Part shown: one piece after another, positions 54,480 through 64,000 of the stretch
Layout: the number at the start of each line of letters is the position of its first letter
Position numbering within the stretch: the stretch's first letter is position 1
Assembly: GCA_024663395.1 (NCBI GenBank)
Contig: JANFAH010000002.1
Location: 2,356,001 to 2,420,000 of the forward strand
Length of the DNA: 64,000 bases
Direction: 5' to 3'
Origin: Pisolithus tinctorius
Lineage: Eukaryota > Basidiomycota > Agaricomycetes > Boletales > Pisolithaceae
Translations under genes and position numbers: made by a program
The notes under the pieces: generated by a model
Databases searched by the model: none
What the model saw: only the letters and a program-made list of their open reading frames with translations
What the model was told of the DNA's origin: nothing

Positions 54480-56800
54480 TTACTTTTTCTTGGAAGCCTG
54501 CAAGCTTGATCTCCTTGTCATCATTTCCTTGGTTGGCACCTTACTCTGATCCTTAGTCTTCTTGGAGTGTCTGCCACGTCCCTCCTTTGTCATCTTAGAT
54601 GGCTTACTTGTGGCAGCCTTCCTACCCCACCATGAATCACAGTCCATTAATGGACTACTCTGTTTGCCAGTGGAAAATGTCATGCTGCACTTGCATTTGA
54701 GTTGCAGTGTCCGATCAGTGAGATTGTTCACCTGTGAAGCAGGTGAAGGATCCAGATTTGCTTGTGATTGCCTTCAGGCACAGTGTTCTGGTTCTGAAGT
54801 AGAAGGCTGTGGTGAGCACACTAAGGACAGCTGACTAAATGATGAACCTGTATTTTTGGGAGACTGGACTGGAGATGGAGGACTTCCTGGCGATGCCCTG
54901 TGGCCATTTGTGTCATTTTCTGAAGCAGATTTTGGTGAGCGAAAAGAGGACAGCTGACCGAATGAAAAACCTGTATTTTCGGGTGACTGGACAGGAGATG
55001 GGGGACTTCCTGGCGACAGCCTGCAGCCATTTGTGTGACATTCTGAAGCCAGGGGCTGAGAGGTATTTGGGAAGGACACCTGAGTAGGTGAATGATTTTC
55101 AGAAGGGCAAGTCCCAGAAGATGGGCCAGATGAACTGGCAAGATGTGCAGCAATTTGTTGCCTCATGATGGCAAGGTCATCATCGTTGTCATTGATATTG
55201 ACATCATCACCTGCAGTGCCACAAACATTGTTAAACAATACTCTATACCTTTGTGTCAGTATGCACTCCACAAGAGCCCCTTATGTACTTGTTGTAATGA
55301 GAGAACAGCTCTTCAACCCAAGCCTTGTCTTCGTTGTTGATGATAAAGTCAATAATTTGATAATAAAACTCAGAAAAAGAGAATTGCCCATTGAATTTGA
55401 TGAATTTGTCTTGTGAACAGATGCTGAAATGTGCCTGTGGAAGAGGGTAGTGCATATCATTCTAACACCATATCACTTACATGTACTGCAGCATATGTGA
55501 TATGGTAAGCTTCTACGTGGGTCATGTGGTGGATCTTCACATTGCTGGCATGTGTGTTGCGCACTTTGCTACCAGGCAAAGCAGAAGACAGTGAAGTGAA
55601 GATGTGTTTGAGGACCTGATTCTTAAATTAGTAGTTGATACACATGCAGTAGTATACACTTACTCATTCAATGAAATATCCACAGAGGAATCCTTCATCG
55701 CTCTTCTCAGGATTATAGTCCTTACCTGGGATGTCGCTGGAGTAAAGAAATGCCAGCCACTTTTGGGTGGTAACAAGGATGCTACCATTCTGAAGCTGCT
55801 TCCTCACCCTATGGAACAGTGAATCAGCTGATTGATAACATCAAGTGGAATGGTACATACCCAGTCGCATCTGCTAGCAAAGCCTGCAGGCTCCTCACTG
55901 GACAGAGGAGCTGAGTGAGCTCTGTGTGGTTGAACCCAAGCCTGTCTTTTGAACTCTTCACATTGACAGGTGGATCAATGAGTTTCTTGTCTGGATGGGG
56001 AGCTGCATAAGCTGAAATCATGGGCTTGAGATGACTGGCATTGTCAGATCACGTCCGGCTGATCACTTGTTGCATCTGAAAGAAAGTCACTTGTTAGCTG
56101 TGTGATGCACTAGACTTGAGTCACCATTGACTTACCTCATGCATGAGAAGCACAGTTTCACCACTCTTCTTCTTAATGAGATCTATGAAGTACAGCACCT
56201 GCTCCTTCAGGTAGTCATATATGCACTTGTATCATTTGCATTTCTCAGGGTTGCTGTGATCATAAGAACATTGCATATATGCTGTTAAATGTTGTACTTA
56301 CACTTTTCTAAGGATCTTATTGCGGGCCTTTCTAGCACTTTCATCATTGGGGTCATTGGTACTGCTCGCTGTATCATCTGCTTCGAGGGCACAGGAGACT
56401 TGAATGACTTTGTTCAGGTTACAGTACATATCAAACACATGGGGAATCCATCTTGCCGCATGGAGACACTGATCTCGCAGGGTAGAAACAGCACAATCCT
56501 GCAATTTCTTCGACTTTGTCCTATCTGCAGTCAGATCAGCTGGAGAGCACTGCATCATCAGGGTTGGAACTTACTTTGACTTATTAATCTTCCCATTATG
56601 GTGGTGTCTTGAGGATGTTTGAGCGCTATCAGATTGATCGCTGTCAGATTCAGAACTATCAGAAGTAGGGTTGGGCTTGTGTGGACATCACATGGACATT
56701 GAGGTAGGACAGAAGGAGCAAGTTGGCAAATGCCAAACTCACTTGGTCCCCTTTGTACACTGATCTTCAGCTTCATGACTAATGTCACCATTAACTCGTT
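54480..56800 (-). pseudogene. DUF6698-like transposon-associated gene, decayed
   Basis: Read leftwards: MKLKISVQRGPS near 56790-56560, then WIPHVFDMYCNLNKVIQ and ALEADDTASSTNDPNDESAR (56558-56298), then GFNHTELTQLLCP and ATGYVPFHLML (56021-55824), RVRKQLQNGSILVTTQKW (about 55815), LKHIFTSLSSALPGS, THVEAYHITYAAVH (55600-55490), an intron GTAAGTG...CCACAG (about 55437-55488), KFIKFNGQFSFSEFYYQI, and a Ser/Pro-rich tail with two near-identical SPGSPPSPVQSP repeats and a basic end (54480-54731). This order matches the DUF6698 family of Agaricomycete repeats. A TGA at 54774-54776 interrupts the tail in frame. It is divergent from the Plavaka gene with a gap of only about 130 bp. Function unknown. 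Confidence 0.65.
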
Positions 56801-56930
56801 CTTTTGAAGTTTCTGGGATGCATCATTGAATGCTCCTTGAGTAGTTCAAACTTGGTACATTTTTGTTCATGTCACCCATCTAAGTCAACTGACGGTGGTT
56901 CACAGTAATTTGTACTAGAAATATAACTAT

Positions 56931-59900
56931 TTGCCAATGTCTCTGGCATTCATTTTAATCCATTTGAGTTGCCCGAAATCCCACTCCCTCCTTCTGAAAA
57001 TTCCGATGTATAGCTGCTTTGGATGTGACACTTTCTTCAAGACTCAGAAGCAGCTCTTGGCACACACACCCCAGTGTCCCAAGTTCCATGAGGTATCACA
57101 CCAAATATTCCATCTTGAATGCATGAGATGTCTGAAAAGAACTTGTCAAGCTGATGCTGAACCCTGCTTACTGGCTCCCCCCAACAACATACCAGCAGGA
57201 GACTCAGATGACTATGATGTGTTAGCTACTAATATCGATGTAAGTTATTGTCCATATATCTGAATCTATGACAACTGTCATATGCGCAGTTTACAATGGA
57301 GGTTGCCCTGGGGGTGGACCAACCAGAGCTGGTTCTGTCCTGTCAGTCTGGTTGGCATATTCACATGCCAGCTTGCTTCATTGACTTCCTTCCTGGAAGT
57401 TCAACCCACCTTGCACACATGCCTCTCTCAGTTGCTCAGCTACATTCTTTGAGGCCTGACTCACCAGTTCCATCTTTGCCTGAGTCCACCCAGTCTGATA
57501 CACCTGCTACACTGTGTCTCGAGCTGTTCACAACTGACCCAGACACATTTGGACTATACCATGTCTATGCCAACCAGCCAACTCATATACCTGATGAGTC
57601 ACTTGGGAGTGTTTGGGATGCTCCAGGCCTGGATGGCTCATTTCCACCTACTTGCATCACTGACCCAGCATCTATGGGAGTTCCAGGTGTTGAAGGTGGC
57701 TGCACACATGTGGCCACATTTGCTCCTTTCACCAACCTCACATGCAGTATTTTGATGGCTTGGCAGTATTTGGGAACTAACCAGAAGTCCACTGCAGAAC
57801 TCAACCAGTTGGCCCAGTTCCTGGCTCACCCCCTCTGCAATCCAAGGGAGCTCACTGGTTTCCACCACTCACATGAGGCCAAACTACTTGACCAGTTCCT
57901 TGGCATGAACAACCCATTTAAGGAAGAATATGGATGGTGTCAATCTGCTGTTATGGTTCACCTACCAAATGAAAAGTCGAAGTGGCCATCTGAGTTGGCT
58001 GCCCCTGAAATGATTATCGATGGAGTCTGGCATTGGGACCTCATTGACATCATCACAAGTGCCTTTCAAAGTGAACAGTTCAAGACATTCCACACCATGC
58101 CATTCAGACAGTGCTGGCAGGTTAGTGATGATTGTGTAATTGACATACTTTCAGAAGCCTACTCCTCACCAGAAATGCTTCATGCACATGAAGACATCAA
58201 TAAACTGCCTTGTGAACTGGATGGAGACCTAGAACATGTTGTTGTGTGCCTGATGCTTTGGTCAGACTCAACACACCTTACCAACTTCGGAGATGTGTCA
58301 ATGTGGCTGTTTTATATGTATTTTGGGAACCAGTCAAAATACCTAAGAGGGAAGCCAACAGCCATGGCATGTCACCATGTTGCTTACATTCCGAAGGTAT
58401 GGTAGCTCCTGTAGCTGGTATGTCACATTTGTGCTTATCCCTCACAGCTTCCAGACAACTTTCAAGATATCTATAGGAGACATTGCAGTCAAGCATCCTC
58501 TAGGGAGATTCTCACTCATTGCAAGCATGATTTATTCCATGCCATTTGGGACTTAATCCTCAACACATGGTTCATGGATGCTTACCAAAGTGGTATAGTC
58601 ATATGGTGTGCTGATGGGATCACACAGTGGATATATCCCTGCTTTTTCTCCTATTCAGCTGATTACCCAGAAAAGTCAGTTTCCTGTTGGCTGGGGTGCC
58701 ATACTAATGCCATCCTAAGGGTCTTGGTGGTGGGAATCAAATTTCTCGGTAAATGTGCCTGTCCATGATGTCTTGTAGTGAAAAAGTCATTTTCGAAGAT
58801 GGGCATGGCATGTGATATGCAACACCATGTCAGGCATGTTCAGATGGACAGTATTGAACAGCAGGGGTGCATCAGTCAGGCATGCAAGCTCATATTCCAG
58901 AAAGGTGCAGCCATCAATGGAAAGCAAGTGGGATATCAACTGGATGAGCACTCCTATGTTCTGATGATGGTCAGTGTTCAGTGTAAACTACATATAGAAG
59001 ACTGCTGAATGGAATCTATTTAAGAATGCATTCTCTGAATGCCTGCTACAATTCATGGTCAACTTTTTCCTCCTTCTGGTCATGGACCAGCTCCATGAAT
59101 TCAAGCTTGGTGTATGGAAGGTAATTTTCACACACCTACTATGTATTCTCTTTGTGGCAGGAGGTGATGGTATACAAGAACTCAATAAAAGGTAAGTACT
59201 TGTCTCATAATGATTCAACCAATCCCAATCTCCACTTGCATGTTCATTACTCAATACATTCACCAGATTTTGGAACATCCCTACTTTTGGTCACAGAATG
59301 ATTCAGAAGTTTGCCCACAATGTGTCAGCCATGAAGAGACTTGCAGCACGAGACTTTGAGGACTTATTACAGGTTTGTGCGAGCCAGAGACAAACATCAT
59401 CTACCTATTTGACTTTGCCTGGATTAGTGCGCTATGCCTCCCTTCGAAAATTTGCTGCCAGAGCCTCACAACAGTCGCATACTCAACCTACTATTTGACC
59501 TTGCTACTTGGCATGCATATGCAAAACTTTGGCTCCATACATCCGACACACTAGACTTATTTGACTCTGCAACAGTCTCTCTAGGTCAGACGGTCCATAC
59601 TTTCATGAAGACAACATGTGAGTACTATGACACACATGAACTACCACAAGAGACAGCTGTCTGCGGCTGCCATACCACAGCAATGGCAGTAAAGACTGGT
59701 ATATCAAGCTCAGCTGGGTCATCTGGACCCAAATGCAAATCCCTCAATCTGCAAACATACAAGTTCCACACCCTAGGTGACTACCCAAACACAATCCAAC
59801 AACGTGGTACAACAGATAATTATACAACGCAACCAGTAGGATTGTTTTTGCACAATTGTAAAACACTTACAGATGAATTTCATAGGGTGAATTTGAACAC

Positions 59901-61220
59901 AGGTGGTTGAAGTGGTGGTACCCATGAACTTCGAAGAACCATGCTACAACAATGGCATACATGAGCAAACACAAGGCTTGAGAATGAGTTATTGACTGAA
60001 TAGTCAAGTCTCTTGATAAATTGGCATGCAATGACACTGAAGGAAGTGAAAGCAGTGGTGAAAACCACCCAAGGCAGAAACATGAGAGGTCTTCACCTTC
60101 TCAACATTATCACATTGCAGTGTCATTGTGAATTCCTGTGGACATCCCTGGTTGGCTGAGTTTGTTGGCAGGTGACAGAGCCACTGAGGTATGTCATCTG
60201 GTGTGCATGGCTGCATGCAACCAACCAACTCTTCACAGGACTTTGTTGACCACCTCAAAGACCATCTCCTTGAACACATTCTTGGAGTGGACTACACTGG
60301 TGACCCACCAAGCTTTTCTGACACCAACCACAACAATCTTATCATCTCACATAATATGATGTACAAGCATCAGATGTTGCATGTCAACTATATGACCTAT
60401 GACCTCTGCCGAGAACAAGACACCATTAATCCATGCACTCATGCTGATATCATGCTCTTGTCATGCGAGACAGATGATTGTCATCACCCATATTGGTATG
60501 CACACATCATTAAAATTTTCCACATCAATGTACAGTACTATGACAACAATGCCTCATCTGATGGGATAAAGCGGATGAACATGCTCTTTGTGCAGTGGTT
60601 CAGCCATGATAACGGCAGACCAGGGGGATCAGGGTTTGCTGCATGCCGACTGTATCAGGTAGGATTCATTTCCAACGATGACCTGGATGCATTTGGGTTT
60701 TTGGACCCAGATGTAGTCATTTGTGGCATCCATCTGATTCCAGCTTTCTCACTTGGATGAACATCTGAATATTTAGGACCATTGTTCATGCAGCCTAATG
60801 AGGACCTCCATGAGGACTGGTGATATTTTGATGTTAACATGTAAGTGAGGAAATAAATCAACATGGATGTGTACTTAAAGCTCAGATAGGTTTGTTGATC
60901 GAGATATGTTCATGCAGTTTTGAGGTGGCAGCATTGGGCATAAGGTATCCAGGGAGTGGGATTCATTCTTACAATCGGACTGTCAAACCGCTGGTGAGGA
61001 GGTCAGTGGCATGCGCAAAGAAGTTGATACAGTGCATGGAGCCGAGGAGGACAATGAGATGAGTGGAGAAGAGGAAGATGATGATACAGACCTGGACAAG
61101 GATGAGGGAAGCTCCAGCAAGCCTGATGATGTCAAATCAGATGATAATGATGGTGAAATGGTGGCAGGCCTCGATGATAACAAGAACTTGTATGCCCAGG
61201 AGGGATATGGGATGCTTTAG
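56931..61220 (+). pseudogene. Plavaka-family transposase (CACTA-related), decayed
   Basis: Exon 1 encodes an N-terminal zinc finger (CFGCDTFFKTQKQLLAH, about 57012). After an intron at 57241-57288, the 57296-58405 block holds ELNQLAQFLAHP, YGWCQSAVMVHLP, CVIDILSEAYSS and LMLWSDSTHLTNFGDVSMW plus FGNQSKYLRGKPTAMACHH, characteristic of Plavaka. An intron at about 58397-58447 leads to HAIWDLILNTWFMDAYQSGI and FFSYSADYPEK. The middle (58800-60100) is badly broken. The end returns with VNYMTYDLCREQDTINPCTH, YWYAHIIKIFHINVQYY, DAFGFLDPDVVI and FVDRDMFMQF, a TGA at 60921, then an acidic tail. Expected arginines often read Trp, Cys or Gln (IWCADGITQWIYPCFF). Cut-and-paste DDE enzyme family; inactive copy. 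Confidence 0.88.
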
Positions 61221-64000
61221 TCACTTGTCATTTTCATTCAAAGTCAATGATTTTGTCTTCTTAGATGCCTCTCAGCTTGAATGTGTACACATATATTCAC
61301 ATTAAATCATCATATATTTGACATCATTTCTCAACAGATGCAATTATAGCTACTTTGTAATTTGCATTACCAGAATTTGTTGATCTGCTTCTGAGTGGCA
61401 GTGGCCATTTTGCTTCTGACATGGGGCCTTACTACAACAGGGTAATAATGGCAGGCAAAATCAGGGCAATGACCATTAACATGCTTCAAGATGTTGTCTA
61501 CCTTGAAATCAATGGTGCCCTTTCATCCTGGAACATGCATTACTTCAATGTCAACATCACCACCCCTGGCAGGAAACAAGTTGTGTTTTGTCTGAAAGAT
61601 GTCTGCAGTAGGTAACACAAGCTATCCTTTTACATTTAAATGTGTATTCTAATTGTTCCCCTATCCCAGGAAGCCTTGTCATGATGTTGCTATACAGACA
61701 GACAGCAAGGAGACAAAGGAGCAGGCCATGCAAGCCAGTGACCCCTCCCTCACCCAAGCTGACAATACTATGCTCACAGTAAAGTGTGAGCCTACGTTGC
61801 AAGATGTGGAGAATGTAAAGTTTAGGTGCGCCATAGGGTATTCTTTGTGGTTTCTCTACTGATGTCTGCTCACAGCCCATGCTCTGCAACTCCCTGCCAG
61901 GTATTCAAGCAGTGCTCACCCTCTGAATATTTTGTCACTCCCCTTGTTCCTCTGGTTGTTGTCAACAAGCTTGCTATGGCATGCAAGAAGCTTAAACATC
62001 ACCAGAGCTCCTCTTAGGCTTTCAATTTCCCTCTCAGTATGGATTACTGTAAAGTGTAACTATGTTTTACTACCAAGCATGTCATAGGAGTGCATTCTAA
62101 TGAAGTGATTGGCAAGGCCTGGAACAATGAACTTGTGGTGATATATATATTTCATTGATATGTACAGGCATGTGTGGTAGATGCAATATATAGTAACCAG
62201 CATGTGCTGGATGTTGATGTAGATCAATAAATGCTATGTTGTTGCCTCAGCAATCGACAGGATGCACAGGGGTGCATGGTATCATGAGACCGACTCATGG
62301 CACATCAGTGGCACAGCCACTCGAAAATATATTCCTTATCAGGCAATAGCGGAGTTTGACAATTTTGGTGATGAGGAATATAAGGTTCTCTGCACCAGTA
62401 TTCTGAAGTACAAATTGATATAAACTGTGAAATTTGCATAAGAATTTGGCTGGTATGAATTATGGCTAAGTTTCATCCTAGTTCTCATATTATCACAGTG
62501 TAAAATCTGATTCAAAGCTCAACTTTTGTCTGTGGGGTTGTGTGAACAATGCAGGAGCAATACTTGAATTTCATTTTAATTTGCAAGCTTGTCAGTATTT
62601 TAATTTCCCATAATTATCTGCAGGTAAATAACCTTTATGAAATTATACATACCATCATGCTATCTACTAGGCAGATACCTTACCAAATGATAAACAGGGC
62701 AGCATACACAAAAGGAATGCAAATTGAGTGCAAACTGTATGATTGTTTTGCATGTGTGCCACAGCAATATCAAGCATAAATTGAACATTTTTCCTCACTT
62801 GCTATCTCACTTCAACCAACATTGCACTTGTAACAAATTTTGTAGTGACAGCTGAGCCACTGGGAGTACTGTAAGCATCATCAGCTAGAGTGCATCAGCT
62901 CAGCACCATTCTCAGAGGTCTTGTTTGCACATATACATAAATAGATGTTGATGATTTCTGTTAATGTAGTAGCTGTGCACTGCACAATCCTCAAGTGGCC
63001 CACCTATGAACCTCTTGCCAATGACTGCAAACATGCAAGGAACTTCATCTTGGCAGGGTAAATTGGCATTGTAATAGTGTACTGGCCATGTTGTCATTGT
63101 TGGCTGCATCAAGCTTGGAGAGGTTCTGGAAGTCAGTTCACTGACAAGGTAGTTGGTGGCACATTGTATAAGGAAGATGTGAGCAGCAAAGAAGTACCCA
63201 CAGTGATGGCATTTACAATTAAATTGGGTTGAGAAGGAGGCAGAGACAGGGGACCTTATGAGAATGTGGATAGTCAGAAGAAGTCAATGGCTTAGAATGG
63301 GAAGATGTCCAGAGCCAGATTTACCTTTCTTGTGCCCTGCACATGGACTGGAGTCAGTTGAACAGGGGCTAAGAGTGCAATTTGTTTTGGGCTCAAGGCT
63401 AATGCAGCAGATTCCAATGCAGTCACTGCCTGATGCCCTCATAGATGGTGAGTGATCACTGGGGTAATCCTGCCATGGATGGTCAATCATTCAAATGACA
63501 ATGGTGGAGCAGTGAAATAGTCTACCATACTGTTGATCCCCAGTGATATCTTGTGTAGGGACAGACACCACTGGCACCCTCAGTGTTTGAATGAGCACCT
63601 TACAAAAAGGAAATTGCTGCAATAGGCTTCGTTTTACTGTGTTATTGATTAAATAACTCACCTTAGCATCTGTGGTACTGAGTATCTCATTACAGTGCAA
63701 TCATGGCCAGGCAACAACAGTACAAGATTTGTCAGTGCTGTGTTCATGGTTGCTGCAGGGGCCACTCATGAGATCCTCTGATGAATGTATCCATCTCAGG
63801 TGTTCTGTTGAAACCATCTACTCATGCTCGCCATCAACATGATGAAGAACTATCACAGCAACATTGCCAATCCATGGAAAATGAGGGTGTGGAAAATAGG
63901 ATTTTATTGGCATCCCTTAAAATGCTGCAGTTAGATGCTACTGTAGCATCCAGGACCAACTCATTGACCATCCTTGATGCTGCTTCTATGAATGTTGAAC
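61221..64000. other. Decayed repeat DNA with exon-like ORF fragments
   Basis: CpG-poor. Plus-strand exon-like pieces occur at 61384-61615 (FVDLLLSGSGHFASDMGPY, INMLQDVVYLEINGALSSWN), about 61660-61830, and about 62255-62420 (MHRGAWYHETDSWHISG). They may belong to a further accessory gene downstream of the Plavaka transposase, but I recognise no family. From 62450 to the end nothing is supported. Confidence 0.35.

Noticed and set aside
1..64000. CRISPR array or bacterial-type operons
   Set aside because: Tandem repeats here have no unique spacers of uniform length, and introns, TEs and protein families are fungal.

Overview
This window looks like a chromosome segment of a filamentous basidiomycete (Agaricomycete type). 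The evidence is the combination of families seen: KDZ and Plavaka DNA transposons, a TET/JBP-like dioxygenase next to the KDZ gene, a Helitron, chromodomain Ty3/Gypsy elements, a TPR-HET protein, and genes with short (about 45-70 bp) GT-AG introns. It is mostly transposable-element DNA in three compartments with strikingly different CpG content.

Compartment 1 (1 to about 34,210) is an old, nested, strongly CpG-depleted island. In order it holds: a 45-bp minisatellite split by an unclassified repeat (family A) that carries its own small TIR element; a palindromic Tc1/mariner derivative; remains of a minus-strand gene whose N-terminus copies the histone H3 tail; a 75-bp minisatellite; a full-length young CpG-rich Gypsy chromovirus (9,508-15,360, TSD CTTGG, paired 395-bp LTRs); an older truncated Gypsy (17,063-23,129) interrupted by a second copy of family A; a decayed KDZ cluster made of a TET/JBP-like oxygenase, a CxC2/KDZ transposase and an accessory gene (23,130-29,960); a second palindromic element flanked by TA (30,050-31,626); an inverted array of the same 45-bp minisatellite family; and a MITE ending at 34,209.

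Compartment 2 (about 34,210-54,100) has normal CpG. It holds an intact 1,119-residue TPR-HET gene with near-identical 45-residue repeats, a small conserved-looking gene, a Helitron Rep-helicase gene broken by seven TGA codons and one frameshift, and downstream plus-strand genes that may be Helitron cargo, including an F-box plus nucleotidyltransferase-like protein.

Compartment 3 (about 54,100-64,000) is CpG-depleted again and carries a divergent pair: a DUF6698-like gene on the minus strand and a Plavaka transposase on the plus strand, both decayed.

The unifying theme is CpG decay. All nine LTR differences of the young Gypsy fall at CpG positions, and premature stops in the alignable transposon genes are almost always TGA where arginine (CGA) is expected. 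This is what 5-methylcytosine deamination would produce. The window also carries the remains of a TET/JBP-type enzyme of the kind that acts on modified bases. Assignments rest on recognising motifs by eye; no database search was run.
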